A DNA stretch of 64,000 bases. Origin: Gammaproteobacteria bacterium 42_54_T18 (GTDB taxonomy: Bacteria; Pseudomonadota; Gammaproteobacteria; Pseudomonadales; Ketobacteraceae). Below the pieces are notes generated by a model. That model was given only the letters and a program-made list of their open reading frames with translations. It was not told the DNA's origin and made no database searches. The stretch is taken from the NCBI GenBank assembly GCA_002163245.1, contig MAAL01000168.1:1-64000 (forward strand), given 5' to 3'. Positions 17,260 to 27,383 of this stretch are shown one piece after another (within the stretch, counting starts at the first letter, position 1; every line of letters begins with the position of its first letter). The position numbers and the translations under genes are program-made.

Positions 17260-18643
17260 TCTTATTTGTTGCCAGCACTATTTTATAGGGGGGGTCTAAT
17301 AGTTGATAATGTTTTTTATTGACCTCAAACGAGGGGATCACAGCAAACACATAAGCGCAAAAAATACCGATGACTGTGGCGATCAGAAGGTTTTTTGGTG
17401 ATGTGGATTCTCGCGTATAAGGCTGGACGTTTTTCTGTTGGAGTATCCCATAAAATAAAGCGAGTATCATAACGCCAAGACAGGTGCCTGCAACAATGTC
17501 AGAAATCCAATGTACGCCTAAATACAGGCGGGAACAGGCAACTAATACACAGATCAAGGTACTTGCTAATATTCCACGTTTATAAGCTTGAAGCGACAGC
17601 CTGTTTCGTGACAATAAAAGCAGCATGCCCATAAAAACGATGATGATTGCTGTGTGTCCGCTGGGGAAAGAGAATGATGTTGGAGGTTGCTGTACCACGG
17701 AAGGTCGAACAAATGCGGTGGTACCCTTAAGCCAGGAGATACTGAATTGTCCAACCAGTGCGGCGCTAATCCATACTGTAGCTAGTACAAAATGGCGTTG
17801 AAGGAGAAGAAACACTGTAATGGTTGCTGCCCAAATGGCCATTGGTAGCCAATAACCTAATAATGTTACTGCAATAAAAAAATTATCGAGAAGAGGAAGA
17901 TGTAATGCAGTGAATACTTTTAGCCCCCATGCGTTTATAGACGTGAAGTGACCGTTTTTAGTCATTAAGTAAGTGCAAAGCAAAAGTGCGCTAGAAGTAG
18001 CAAATAGTATGATGCTGGTGTTTAGCCGCTGCTTGTTATTGCTTGGTCTTTTTTGATATAGGGTTAGGCATGCATTGGTTATCCAGGGGATAAATAATAT
18101 GCAGGCAAGTAAAAAAAAGTGTTGCTGCTTTACTAGTTGCTGCGTTTCTGCTGCTGCACCAATAAGGTATCCCGGTAGTAAATAAAAGGGAGACCACGCG
18201 AGTGCTGAGAGGATGTTAATGCTGTAAAAGCGTAAAGCAGGCATTTCTAGCATGCCCGCTACCAAAGGCATTACTGGGCGGATAGGGCCAATAAAACGGC
18301 CAATAACAATGCTGGCTATACCGTATTTTTGAAAAAATTCTTCCCCTTTGATTATCCATTCAGGGTGTTTGTTAAAGGGGGGGAGTTGTGTGATTTTCTC
18401 ATGAGAATGGCGGCCCAGCAAAAAGCTTAGTCCGTCTCCGAGGACTGCTCCTAGAAAACCTGCGATCAACACCCACCATATATTAATAGAGGCGCTACCG
18501 GCGGCGACGGCTGTTGCGAATAACAGGGCAACGCCCGGTATTATGATACCCACGAGTGCTAGGGATTCAAAAAAAGCCAGAAGAGCGATAGCGAGCATAA
18601 TCCATTGTTGATGCTCGCCGAACCATTGTGTGAGTTCAGTCAT
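17252..18643 (-). CDS. DedA-PAP2 fusion membrane protein
   Basis: A 463-residue protein joining two membrane enzyme or transporter families. Residues 1-200 are a DedA/SNARE-associated domain (FFESLALVGIIIPG; GRFIGPIRPVMPLVAGMLEM). Residues 270-430 are a PAP2 phosphatase with the full catalytic set: K306-x6-RP, PSGH with H330, and SRLYLGVHWISD giving R372, H378 and D382. DedA proteins have been linked to flipping of undecaprenyl phosphate and other lipids, and PAP2 enzymes remove phosphate from lipid pyrophosphates. A coupled lipid-carrier dephosphorylation and flipping role is attractive but inferred. About a dozen membrane segments. Confidence 0.9.
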   Translation of the reverse strand: MTELTQWFGEHQQWIMLAIALLAFFESLALVGIIIPGVALLFATAVAAGSASINIWWVLIAGFLGAVLGDGLSFLLGRHSHEKITQLPPFNKHPEWIIKGEEFFQKYGIASIVIGRFIGPIRPVMPLVAGMLEMPALRFYSINILSALAWSPFYLLPGYLIGAAAETQQLVKQQHFFLLACILFIPWITNACLTLYQKRPSNNKQRLNTSIILFATSSALLLCTYLMTKNGHFTSINAWGLKVFTALHLPLLDNFFIAVTLLGYWLPMAIWAATITVFLLLQRHFVLATVWISAALVGQFSISWLKGTTAFVRPSVVQQPPTSFSFPSGHTAIIIVFMGMLLLLSRNRLSLQAYKRGILASTLICVLVACSRLYLGVHWISDIVAGTCLGVMILALFYGILQQKNVQPYTRESTSPKNLLIATVIGIFCAYVFAVIPSFEVNKKHYQLLDPPYKIVLATNKNG

Positions 18644-18663
18644 AAGGGGCTGGAGGGCGGGAG

Positions 18664-19674
18664 TTATTCAGAATTCTTTAATGAACGTTTGTGGATGTCA
18701 TTGACGTTCTGCCCTTTGGATTGTAAATCTGCGTGGTACGAGCTTCTTACTAGGGGCCCGCTTGCTACGTTTTCAAACCCAAGATCGTCGCCGAAGGTTT
18801 TAAATTCTTCAAATACGTCTGGATGAACGAAGCGTTTAACGGGTGAATGAGACTTGCTGGGCTGCAGGTATTGGCCAATAGTGATCATATCGACGTTGTG
18901 TTTCTTCAAGTCGGCCAGAACTTCTAACACTTCTTCATCGGTTTCCCCTAGGCCGACCATTATGCCGGATTTAGTTGACGCTGAAGGTACGCGCTCTTTG
19001 TAGCGTTTTAATAAATCTAGGGACCATTGGTAATCAGAGCCGGGGCGAACCTCTTTGTACAGGCGAGGCACATTTTCAAGGTTATGGTTGAATACATCCG
19101 GAGGTGATTGTTCAAGAATATCTAACGCAACATCCATGCGACCACGAAAATCAGGTACTAATACTTCTATTTTAGTGCTTGGGGAGCTCTCACGGATTGC
19201 GTCAATACAGTCTGCATAATGCTGCGCACCACCATCTCGTAGGTCATCTCTGTCGACTGAAGTGATAACCACGTATTTTAAATTGAGGGCTTTAACAGAC
19301 TCTGCTAAGTGTTTCGGTTCGTCTTTATCTAGCGGATTTGGTCGACCGTGTGCTACATCACAGAAAGGGCAGCGTCGTGTACATATATCACCCATAATCA
19401 TAAAGGTCGCAGTGCCGCCGCCAAAACACTCTGGCAGGTTTGGGCAAGATGCTTCTTCACAGACTGTGTGTAGTTTTTGCTTGCGTAGCAGGTCTTTTAC
19501 CCGTTTTACTTCACCATTGGCTGGGATACGAACACGGATCCAGTCGGGCTTACGAGGAAGCTCGGTTGTGGGGATAACTTTAATCGGGATACGTGCAACT
19601 TTTTCGGCGCCGCGCAATTTTTCGCCCTGAACGGCTTTAGGGGCTCTACGAGATTCCGTTTTTTTGTCTGTCAT
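18664..19674 (-). CDS. lipA: Lipoyl synthase
   Basis: A 336-residue radical SAM enzyme that inserts two sulfurs into protein-bound octanoyl groups. The auxiliary [4Fe-4S] cluster ligands C72-x4-C77-x5-C83 and the radical SAM motif C98-x3-C102-x2-C105 are all present. The C-terminal RSSY motif that also contacts the auxiliary cluster is seen in [14 protein letters not shown] overlap of 4 bases with lipB indicates translational coupling. Confidence 0.98.
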   Translation of the reverse strand: MTDKKTESRRAPKAVQGEKLRGAEKVARIPIKVIPTTELPRKPDWIRVRIPANGEVKRVKDLLRKQKLHTVCEEASCPNLPECFGGGTATFMIMGDICTRRCPFCDVAHGRPNPLDKDEPKHLAESVKALNLKYVVITSVDRDDLRDGGAQHYADCIDAIRESSPSTKIEVLVPDFRGRMDVALDILEQSPPDVFNHNLENVPRLYKEVRPGSDYQWSLDLLKRYKERVPSASTKSGIMVGLGETDEEVLEVLADLKKHNVDMITIGQYLQPSKSHSPVKRFVHPDVFEEFKTFGDDLGFENVASGPLVRSSYHADLQSKGQNVNDIHKRSLKNSE

Positions 19675-20333
19675 GGTATTTCCAGTGGTTCTGTCAAAAT
19701 ATGCGCGCTAGTATACCCCAGATCGGTTTGTAGTTGACTTTGTAGTTGTTGGAGAATGGTATCGAAATGTGCCTTTTTAACAAAGTCACTGACTTGGCAC
19801 ATCTCAAGGCCTTGGTAACCGCAGGGGTTAATGCGATGAAAAGGCTCTATATCCATATCAATGTTAAGGGCTAAACCATGGGAAGAGCAACCTTTTCGAA
19901 TGCGCAGGCCTAAAGAGGCGATTTTTTTACCATTCGTGTATACACCAGGAGCGTCTTTTTTGGGCGCAGCTTCAATACCTTGTCTCTTTAGGGTGGCAAC
20001 GATTGCATTTTCAATCAGTGTCACTAGGGCTCTGGCACCTAATTTTCTACGTTTGATATTGACCATCAAATATACGACTAATTGCCCTGGGCCGTGATAG
20101 GTGACCTGTCCACCACGGTCAACTTGAATGACAGGGATGTCTCCAGGGGCGAGTACATGTTCGGCTTTGCCCGCCTGCCCTTGAGTGAATACCTTCGAGT
20201 GCTGTAAAAACCACAATTCATCAATAGTTTCGTTGGTTCGAGTATCGGTTAGGTGTTGCATTGCATGCCAACAAGGCACGTAATCAATGGTGCCCAGTTG
20301 GCGAATGATGAGTTGTTGATCGACGTGTGTCAT
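19671..20333 (-). CDS. lipB: Octanoyl-ACP:protein octanoyltransferase
   Basis: A 220-residue transferase that moves octanoate from ACP to lipoyl domains. The substrate-binding motif [12 protein letters not shown] is at 73-84. The conserved lysine lies in NGKKIASLG, and the catalytic cysteine is C171 in [10 protein letters not shown]. It lies between ybeD and lipA as in other gammaproteobacteria. Confidence 0.97.
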   Translation of the reverse strand: MTHVDQQLIIRQLGTIDYVPCWHAMQHLTDTRTNETIDELWFLQHSKVFTQGQAGKAEHVLAPGDIPVIQVDRGGQVTYHGPGQLVVYLMVNIKRRKLGARALVTLIENAIVATLKRQGIEAAPKKDAPGVYTNGKKIASLGLRIRKGCSSHGLALNIDMDIEPFHRINPCGYQGLEMCQVSDFVKKAHFDTILQQLQSQLQTDLGYTSAHILTEPLEIP

Positions 20334-20407
20334 TGAGGGGCTCGTAACATGCGAGTGACCATTGATATGTGGTGAGATGTAAAGACAGTTAAGAGGGCGC
20401 TACTCGG

Positions 20408-20680
20408 TTAAAGCGTACAATAAACTTCAGTGCGTTTATCCAGGGCAATATAAATAGCTTCAAGTTGTTGTTTATCTTCAATTTGAACGTATGCAGTAAC
20501 GGATAGGTATTTGCCTGAACTGCTATTTTTGACGGTGATGCGGCTTTCATCAAAGTCTGGTGCGTGAGTCTTGATTACTTCTGTAACTACCTTGGACAGG
20601 GGGTGTTGTGACAGACCCATGACTTTAAAATTGTGCTCGCAGGGGAATTCCCATAAAGACTCATTGATACCATTACTCAT
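20408..20680 (-). CDS. ybeD: YbeD/DUF493 family protein
   Basis: A 90-residue small protein of the DUF493 family, with the characteristic FPCEHNFKVMG start and a ferredoxin-like alpha/beta pattern ending EVYCTL. It is conserved between the D,D-carboxypeptidase and lipB genes in gammaproteobacteria and is thought to be a regulator, with an ACT-like fold. No catalytic residues are evident. Confidence 0.92.
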   Translation of the reverse strand: MSNGINESLWEFPCEHNFKVMGLSQHPLSKVVTEVIKTHAPDFDESRITVKNSSSGKYLSVTAYVQIEDKQQLEAIYIALDKRTEVYCTL

Positions 20681-20706
20681 AACATTACTCAGGGTAGAAA
20701 CTAAAT

Positions 20707-20760
20707 ATAGGCGCTATTCATTGGTAACAGAGATCCTTGTTAACGATGAATAGCGCCTAT
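20707..20760. terminator. Long perfect palindrome between the dac gene and ybeD
   Basis: ATAGGCGCTATTCAT and its exact complement (15 bp) enclose a 24-base loop with a second inner stem TAACA/TGTTA. Probably a transcript-end or RNA-stability hairpin; there is no U-run. Confidence 0.5.
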
Positions 20761-20813
20761 TCTACTCAAATCTATGGGTAATGGCTATTTAACCGAAAAA
20801 TGTCGCCTACCCC

Positions 20814-22061
20814 TTACTGAATAAGGTTGGTGAAGAAGAGTAGGATTATATGCCAAATACGAGTGATAAAGCCGGCCTCTTCAGCATTCTCTAGCGCAGC
20901 TAATGGTGATTCGTGAATTACTTTTCCATCAAGAAGTAGCTTTATCGATCCGACTTCTTGGCCTGCGCTAAGAGGCGCGCGTATTTCGCTAGGGAAGTCC
21001 AATTCAGCCGTAATGTCTTTTTCAGCACCACGAGGAATCGTTAGCCAAATATCATCAACAGTACCTAGTTTTACGTTATCAGCATCTCCCATCCAAAGGT
21101 TGGGGCTAATAAGGGCCTCTTGAGCACTGTAACTTTTGACGGTCTCAAAAAAACGGAAGCCGTAGGTGAGTAATTTTTGGCTTTCTGCGGCGCGAGCTTC
21201 GATACTTTTAGTTCCCATGACCACTGAGATTAAACGCATGTCATTACGCTTAGCTGAGGCAACTAAGCAGTAACCGGCAGCGTTAGTATGACCGGTTTTT
21301 AATCCGTCTACACTGCTGTCACGCCATAATAATTTATTGCGGTTGGGCTGACGAATATTGTTGTAGGTAAATTCCTTTTCTGCATAAAGGCTGTAGTGAT
21401 CAGGGTGGTCATAAATGATAGCGCGGGCAAGCTTTGATAGGTCGCTGGCGGTAGTGTAATGATCGTTAGCGGGCCAGCCTGTGGCATTCATAAAGTGGCT
21501 ATTGTTCATGCCTAGGGTTGTGGCTGTTTGGTTCATAAGGTCAGCAAAAGCATCCTCGCTGCCTGCGACATGTTCAGAAACTGCGATACTCGCATCGTTC
21601 CCCGATTGAATGATAACGCCTCTCAGTAAATCCTCTAATTGAACCCGAGTACCTTCGCGGATGTACATTTTTGAGCCGCCTTTGCGCCAGGCTTTTTTGC
21701 TGATAAGCACATCATCAGTTAATGCTATGTTGCCAGTTTCAATTTGTTCAGCAGCAATGTAGCTAGTCATCATTTTTGTAAGGCTAGCGGGAGGGAGCAT
21801 TTCATCGGCGTTATTCTCAACAATGACGTGGCCACTTTGAGCATCAATGAGTATCCAGCTTTTAGCCGCCAGATTCGGTGATTGTGGTATTAGGCGCGGA
21901 GCACTCACTGCCAGGGTTGAAAGTAGGCAAAGTGTGGTGGTGACACAAATTAGTGTTGCTTTTAGATAACTAGATATGTTCAAAGGAGTTGTTGTTCTCA
22001 TTCCTGTCTCGGGCCTCGTCCGTAGCATGTCAGTTGCGGTGTGCATCATAGCATTATTCAT
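20814..22061 (-). CDS. dacC: D-alanyl-D-alanine carboxypeptidase (PBP5/6 type)
   Basis: A 415-residue low-molecular-mass PBP that trims the terminal D-Ala of peptidoglycan stem peptides. The three active-site motifs are S93-LT-K96, S153-G-N155 and K255-TG. A signal sequence ends near AVSAPRL (residues about 50-55), and a C-terminal amphipathic segment (FITRIWHIILLFFTNLIQ) would anchor it to the outer face of the inner membrane. ATG 22061 overlaps the rlpA stop (TAATG), supporting this start although M21 would also give a normal signal peptide. dacA is an equally valid symbol. Confidence 0.95.
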   Translation of the reverse strand: MNNAMMHTATDMLRTRPETGMRTTTPLNISSYLKATLICVTTTLCLLSTLAVSAPRLIPQSPNLAAKSWILIDAQSGHVIVENNADEMLPPASLTKMMTSYIAAEQIETGNIALTDDVLISKKAWRKGGSKMYIREGTRVQLEDLLRGVIIQSGNDASIAVSEHVAGSEDAFADLMNQTATTLGMNNSHFMNATGWPANDHYTTASDLSKLARAIIYDHPDHYSLYAEKEFTYNNIRQPNRNKLLWRDSSVDGLKTGHTNAAGYCLVASAKRNDMRLISVVMGTKSIEARAAESQKLLTYGFRFFETVKSYSAQEALISPNLWMGDADNVKLGTVDDIWLTIPRGAEKDITAELDFPSEIRAPLSAGQEVGSIKLLLDGKVIHESPLAALENAEEAGFITRIWHIILLFFTNLIQ

Positions 22062-23068
22062 TAGCGGTGAATAATGAGCGGGTCGCCCATTTTTTGCTGT
22101 TTAATTTGTTCGCTGACTAAGATAGCGCTCAGTTCATCTTTAAAAGGGCCTATCCGTACACGATGAATTTGTGTGTTGTTCTCGCCAAAGCCGCTGCTGG
22201 TGCTGTTGATGCTAGTCGGGGCTTTGATGGTGGAATTTAGTTTTCGTTCCAACTCTTGAGCTGTTGTTAATTGAGAAAAGGCGGCTACCTGCAAATAGAT
22301 ATGGTGTTCTGTAGGTGTCTGTTGAGTGTGTGCGTTAACAAGGGAGGCATTTACAGTATCTATAGGCATGTTTTCATCGTTGCTGGGTGTAGCTAGCGAG
22401 GGCGTTGATAATACTTGTGCCTCCATTAACGGTGGCTTTATAGGAAGGGTTACAGCGTTACTGTTTTGTTGGGTTATTGGCGCCGCTTGTTGTGTCTCGG
22501 TTGGTCGAGGGATCTCGCTAGGGTTAATGAACTCTACGCGAACACGGGCGGTGCCTTTGTCCATGTAACCTAATTTGGCGGCAGCAGCGTAGGAAAGGTC
22601 AATGATTCGGTCCTCGTGGAATGGGCCGCGATCGTTGACTTTAACAACAATCTCTCTGTTATTTTCGAGGTTGGTAACGCGTACATAGGTCGGCAGAGGC
22701 AAACTTTTGTGTGCAGCGGTCATTGCATAGGGGTCATAAGGTTCAAAGCTGGAGGTCTTTCTGCCCGCAAATTTTTCACCGTACCATGAGCCGATGCCAT
22801 CTTGTTTGTAACCTATGGCAGATTTCATCACGCGGTAGGTCTTACCAAGCACCTCATAAGGGCTGTGGTTTCCGTAGCGTGCCCGTGGTTCAATCTTGGG
22901 TACTGCATCGGGTATTTGAGATATGTCTTGAAAGTTTTTTGGTGGGCCATCTTTAGGTTCAATTGTGGCGCTAGGTGTATTGGGCTTATGTAGGGAGCAG
23001 CCCGCTGTGGCGATAATGAGAGTAGCCACAGCGGCAGGCAGGGTGCGTTTAGTTTTTGGAGTATTCAA
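22061..23068 (-). CDS. rlpA: Septal-ring lytic transglycosylase RlpA
   Basis: A 335-residue lipoprotein with lipobox cysteine C24 (IATAGCSLHK). The double-psi beta-barrel domain (GIGSWYGEKFAGRKTSS; MTAAHKSLPLPTYVRVTNL; VVKVNDRGPFHEDRIIDLSYAAA) keeps the catalytic Asp of NDRGPF and the His of AAHK. A proline- and threonine-rich linker leads to a C-terminal SPOR domain (HIYLQVAAFSQLTTAQELERKL) that binds denuded glycans at the septum. The usual TANGE turn reads TSSFE here. In Pseudomonas RlpA cleaves glycan strands lacking stem peptides, which fits its place next to the carboxypeptidase. Confidence 0.94.
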   Translation of the reverse strand: MNTPKTKRTLPAAVATLIIATAGCSLHKPNTPSATIEPKDGPPKNFQDISQIPDAVPKIEPRARYGNHSPYEVLGKTYRVMKSAIGYKQDGIGSWYGEKFAGRKTSSFEPYDPYAMTAAHKSLPLPTYVRVTNLENNREIVVKVNDRGPFHEDRIIDLSYAAAAKLGYMDKGTARVRVEFINPSEIPRPTETQQAAPITQQNSNAVTLPIKPPLMEAQVLSTPSLATPSNDENMPIDTVNASLVNAHTQQTPTEHHIYLQVAAFSQLTTAQELERKLNSTIKAPTSINSTSSGFGENNTQIHRVRIGPFKDELSAILVSEQIKQQKMGDPLIIHR

Positions 23069-23109
23069 TGTTTTTGGTTTTGTCTCGTTGTTCTTTTGTC
23101 TTGGTGAAA

Positions 23110-24159
23110 TTATTTGATTTTGGATTTAAGGGTCTCGCTTAGCTGATAGACTGCCATCGCGTAAAGTTTACTGTGATTGTAACGAGTGATAACGTAAAAG
23201 TTATTTAGCCCTATCCAATATTCGTTGCCTTGTTTGCCTTTTAAGCGGATAGCTGTTGCCTTCAAGGTTTTGTTATATGCCTTGTCTCCGACTAGGCCGG
23301 CGTTATTGAAGTCTTCAATTGTTAGAGATGGTTTTAAACTTTGGTTAACGAGGTTGTCAAGGTCACTTTCTTTCCCATCTGTTTTTAGAAAACGAGCGGG
23401 GCTGGTGATTGGAGCGTTACTGACCCAGCCGTGCTCGCTAAAGTAGTTAGCAACACTGCCAATGGCATCAATAGGGTTGTTTATCAGATCAATAATATTA
23501 TCATTGTCAAAATCAACGGCATAATGTCGATAGCTACTTGGAATAAATTGTGGAAACCCCATCGCGCCTGCATAAGATCCTGTGGTGGATTTTAGGTCAA
23601 TGCCTGCTTCTTTTCCAAGGAGCAGGTACTGGCGTAACTGTTTGGTGAAGAATTTTGACCGTGGTGGATAGTCAAACGCTAGCGTTGATAGGGCGTCGAT
23701 AACTCGATAGCTGCCTTTGTTACCGCCATATCGTGTTTCTACACCAATAATGGCAAGAATGATCTCAGGTGGTACGCCGTATTTATCATTGGCTCGCTTA
23801 AACGCTGATTTGTGTTTTTTGTAAAACTCGACCCCTTTCTCAGCTCGTTTTTTTGTAAGGAATATATCTTGATATTTTTCCCAGGTAAGGCGCTTTTCAG
23901 CAGGTCTTGCAATGGCTTTTAAGATACTATCTTTGCGTTCAGCATCATTAAATAGATCTAAAATAGCTTGTTTATCATGCCCGTCTTCTTTAACGACGGT
24001 GTTAAGGAACGCTGTAAACTTGTCGTGTTGTAGGTAATCGCTCTTGGAGGCTGCGTTAGCGTTAAACGTTACCGCACTGATAAGGGTGATAAGGGGGACA
24101 GCCAGAGTTGCAATGAACATCCGTTGTATTAATCGAGTTGATTGAAGGGTAGTTCGCAT
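23110..24159 (-). CDS. mltB: Membrane-bound lytic murein transglycosylase B
   Basis: A 349-residue GH103 enzyme. Catalytic glutamate E141 lies in AIIGVETRYGGNKG; the family motifs GAMGFPQFIPSSYRHYAVDF and NPIDAIGSVANYF follow. The N terminus has a cleavable hydrophobic signal (about residues 11-36, ending NANAAS), without a lipobox cysteine. It cuts the MurNAc-GlcNAc bond to form 1,6-anhydro ends. Placed between rodA and rlpA, as in Pseudomonas. Confidence 0.94.
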   Translation of the reverse strand: MRTTLQSTRLIQRMFIATLAVPLITLISAVTFNANAASKSDYLQHDKFTAFLNTVVKEDGHDKQAILDLFNDAERKDSILKAIARPAEKRLTWEKYQDIFLTKKRAEKGVEFYKKHKSAFKRANDKYGVPPEIILAIIGVETRYGGNKGSYRVIDALSTLAFDYPPRSKFFTKQLRQYLLLGKEAGIDLKSTTGSYAGAMGFPQFIPSSYRHYAVDFDNDNIIDLINNPIDAIGSVANYFSEHGWVSNAPITSPARFLKTDGKESDLDNLVNQSLKPSLTIEDFNNAGLVGDKAYNKTLKATAIRLKGKQGNEYWIGLNNFYVITRYNHSKLYAMAVYQLSETLKSKIK

Positions 24160-24313
24160 AAGTTGTTTGTTTTTCCGTTGTAATGCTGATGTACAAAATG
24201 TGTATATGCTCCTATCTTAGAAAATTAATTCCAGAATTGCAGCATGAATTCTTTATGATCGCTTCTTTTTTACAAAAGAATGAAATAATGGAGGTTAGCA
24301 GGACGGCTATTTT

Positions 24314-25459
24314 CTAACGAGACAGCAGTTTTCTGTGTGTTTGTACTGACATTAAAATACCAAAGCCTGCAAATAGTGTCACGATAGAGGTACCGCCATA
24401 ACTTACAAAAGGTAAGGGGACGCCGACCACGGGTAGTAACCCGCTTACCATGCCAATGTTGACGAAAATATAGACAAAAAACGTTAGGGTGATGCTGCCT
24501 GCTAATAATCGCGAGTAGGTATCCTGTGCATTCATTGCGATATAAATGCCGCGGCCGATAATCGCAAAGTACAGTATCAATAATGTGCAAACACCAATTA
24601 AACCAAATTCTTCTGCCATTACCGCAATGATAAAATCAGTGTGGCTTTCAGGTAAGAAATCGAGGTGAGCTTGCGTACCGTTAAGCCAGCCTTTGCCGTT
24701 TAAGCCACCGGAACCTATTGCGGTTTTGGATTGAATGATATTCCACCCTGTTCCCCATGGATCCCTTTCAGGATCTAGAAAAGTAAGCACGCGTTGTTTT
24801 TGATAATCACGCATTAAGAACCAGGCCCCAGTTGCAATTGGGATTAGAGCAATTGCAAATCCACCAATAACTCGCCAACGTAAACCGGAAAGAAATAACG
24901 CAAAAATACCTGAGCTAGCAATCAATAATGACGTCCCCAAGTCAGGTTGTTTAGCAATCAGTAATGTGGGGATTAAAATCAGCACACAAGAGGCAACGAC
25001 CGGTTTCCATTGGGGGGGGAGTGCACGCTCAGCGAGATACCATGACACCATCATAGGCACGATAAGTTTCATGACTTCGGATGGTTGAAAGCGAACGCCT
25101 CCGGGTAGAGGCAGCCACCGTTGAGCCCCTTTGGCTTGTGTTCCTAATACTAAAACACCAATTAATAAACCAATACCGATAATGTATAACCAAGGGCTCC
25201 AACGTATGTAGCTGCTTGGTGATATCTGTGCCATAAACATCATTACTACGAGGCCTACAACAATACGGGTTAACTGTCGCATTACCATGGGCATGCTTTC
25301 ACCGCTGGCGCTGTATAAAACAAAAAGCCCCGCTGTCAGTAATAGGAACAGCCCGCCAAGCAGCGGTGCATCTAGGTGTATGGTTTGTAATAAACTTGTG
25401 CGCCGGGTGACGGGGGAGCCATGGCTGCGGAATTGCCGTTGAAAGTCATTTCTTATCAT
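24314..25459 (-). CDS. rodA: Rod shape-determining peptidoglycan polymerase RodA
   Basis: A 381-residue SEDS-family glycosyltransferase with about ten membrane helices. Family stretches include QPDLGTSLLIASSGI (with the essential Asp region), LPESHTDFIIAVMAEEFGLIG, and the C-terminal PLPFVSYGGTSIVTLFAGFGIL. It polymerises lipid II during elongation with PBP2. It starts 14 bases after mrdA. Confidence 0.97.
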   Translation of the reverse strand: MIRNDFQRQFRSHGSPVTRRTSLLQTIHLDAPLLGGLFLLLTAGLFVLYSASGESMPMVMRQLTRIVVGLVVMMFMAQISPSSYIRWSPWLYIIGIGLLIGVLVLGTQAKGAQRWLPLPGGVRFQPSEVMKLIVPMMVSWYLAERALPPQWKPVVASCVLILIPTLLIAKQPDLGTSLLIASSGIFALFLSGLRWRVIGGFAIALIPIATGAWFLMRDYQKQRVLTFLDPERDPWGTGWNIIQSKTAIGSGGLNGKGWLNGTQAHLDFLPESHTDFIIAVMAEEFGLIGVCTLLILYFAIIGRGIYIAMNAQDTYSRLLAGSITLTFFVYIFVNIGMVSGLLPVVGVPLPFVSYGGTSIVTLFAGFGILMSVQTHRKLLSR

Positions 25460-25473
25460 GTTTTTTCTTGGCT

Positions 25474-27342
25474 CTATGGCGTGGTGTTGGCATTTGCCAA
25501 TTGAGGTAATAAGTAGGCGTCGATCATTGCTCGCGCAACGGGACCTGCGTTGGTGCCTCCACCGCCACCATTTTCTATAATAACAGCGACAGCAATTTTG
25601 GGGTTTTCAATCGGTGCGAAAGCAATAAATAATGCATGATCTCGATGCCATTCTGAGATTTTACTGGCATCGTATTTTTCATCTTGCTTGATGGTAAATA
25701 CTTGCGCTGTGCCAGATTTACCTGCCATTTTGTATTGGATGCCTTTGGATAGTTTGTAGGCTGTGCCTCGAGGGTTGTGAACAACCTTCTCCATGCCAGC
25801 AATGGCTTTATCCCAATTTATGGGGTCTTTGAGAATAATGTCTTTGCTTTTTTCGGGCGTCGGCAGGTCTGCGATATAACCATCCGTTTCGATTGATTGC
25901 ACCATTCGAGGTGCAATGATTTTTCCTCGATTGGCGAGAATTGCTGTACTTACCGCAAGCTGTAAGGGAGTGGCGAGCATATATCCTTGGCCGATACCTG
26001 CAATCAGGGTTTCACCTGGGTACCAAGGTTGGCTTTTTGTTGCTTTTTTCCAAAAACGAGAGGGGAGAATACCTGGCTTTTCGCTGACCATATCGATGTT
26101 TGTTCGAGTGCCAAAACCAAAGGGCGCCATAAAATCATGGATGTTATCGATACCTAGGTTATGAGCAAGCTCATAAAAATAGGTGTCACAAGAGCGCATA
26201 ATGGCCTTGCTTAAATCCACCATACCATGACCGTATTTTTTCCAGTCACGGTACAGGTGATCGTCATTTTCCAGCTTATACCAGCCGGGATCATAAATTT
26301 TTCGTTCCCAATTGGTGGTGCCTTTTTCGACACCAGCAATAGCAATTATGGGTTTAATGGTTGAGCCTGGAGGGTATTGGCCTTGAATTCCTCGATTAAA
26401 CAGTGGTCGGGCGCGAGACCCTTGTAACTCTTTATAGGATTTATAATCAATGCCGGTGACAAACAAGTTAGCATCAAAAGCTGGCATGCTGGAAAATGCG
26501 AGAATGCCTCCAGTACTTGGGTCTATCGCGATGGCCGCGCCCCGCCGGTCGCCGATGGTATTAATGGCGGCTTGTTGGGTGGCCCAATCTAAATAAAGGT
26601 GTAAATTGTCTCCTGGGATAGGCGCTTCACGATCGAGCACCCGAGTAATTTTCCCTCGAGCATTGGTTTCAACGGTTTGGTAGCCCACCTGTCCGTGGAG
26701 TTGGTTTTCATAGAAGCGCTCTACACCGGTTTTTCCGATATGTTCCGTAGCGCTATAGTTATTGGCATTAACTTTTTTGAGTTCCCGTTCGTTGATGCGT
26801 CCAACGTAACCAATAGTATGGGCAAGAGCACTTTTATGAGGGTAGCTACGTACTAACGATGCCTCAATGCTAACTCCTGGCATGTTATGCAAATTTACTG
26901 AGAGTTTAGCGATCTCTTCTTCGTTAAGTCGGTAGCGTAATGGAACCTCACTATAGGGGCGTCGGCGTTGGGATAGGCGCTTTTTAAAGCGTTTGGTTGT
27001 GCCTTCTTTCAGTGTGATTAGTTTGCCGATGCTTTCGATTGTCTGATCAATATCACCAGCTAATTCTTTAATAATACTGACGGAGTAGGTAGGTTGGTTG
27101 TCTGCTAGCAAAACACCATTACGATCAAAAATGAGCCCGCGATTAGGGGCGATGGGATGTTTGCTGATACGATTGCTATCGGCTTTGGTGCGGTATGTTT
27201 CGTGTTGATATACTTGTAAATAAAATAAGCGAATAACAAGAACTAACATTGCGACTAAGACAACGGCTGTTGCAACGAGGGCTCTGGATCTAAAAATACG
27301 TGTTTCGCGATAATGGTCTTTGAAGGTAGCGGGTTTGGCCAT
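25474..27342 (-). CDS. mrdA: Penicillin-binding protein 2
   Basis: A 622-residue class B transpeptidase of the elongasome. One N-terminal membrane anchor (about residues 20-42) is followed by a pedestal domain (NRGLIFDRNGVLLADN). Transpeptidase motifs are S327-TI-K330, SCD in the SxN position (typical of PBP2), and K542-SGTAQV. It cross-links peptides made by RodA, which is encoded directly downstream. Confidence 0.97.
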   Translation of the reverse strand: MAKPATFKDHYRETRIFRSRALVATAVVLVAMLVLVIRLFYLQVYQHETYRTKADSNRISKHPIAPNRGLIFDRNGVLLADNQPTYSVSIIKELAGDIDQTIESIGKLITLKEGTTKRFKKRLSQRRRPYSEVPLRYRLNEEEIAKLSVNLHNMPGVSIEASLVRSYPHKSALAHTIGYVGRINERELKKVNANNYSATEHIGKTGVERFYENQLHGQVGYQTVETNARGKITRVLDREAPIPGDNLHLYLDWATQQAAINTIGDRRGAAIAIDPSTGGILAFSSMPAFDANLFVTGIDYKSYKELQGSRARPLFNRGIQGQYPPGSTIKPIIAIAGVEKGTTNWERKIYDPGWYKLENDDHLYRDWKKYGHGMVDLSKAIMRSCDTYFYELAHNLGIDNIHDFMAPFGFGTRTNIDMVSEKPGILPSRFWKKATKSQPWYPGETLIAGIGQGYMLATPLQLAVSTAILANRGKIIAPRMVQSIETDGYIADLPTPEKSKDIILKDPINWDKAIAGMEKVVHNPRGTAYKLSKGIQYKMAGKSGTAQVFTIKQDEKYDASKISEWHRDHALFIAFAPIENPKIAVAVIIENGGGGGTNAGPVARAMIDAYLLPQLANANTTP

Positions 27343-27383
27343 AGAACACTTATAAGTAGAGGGCGTCGCAAGATAAGGGGTGC

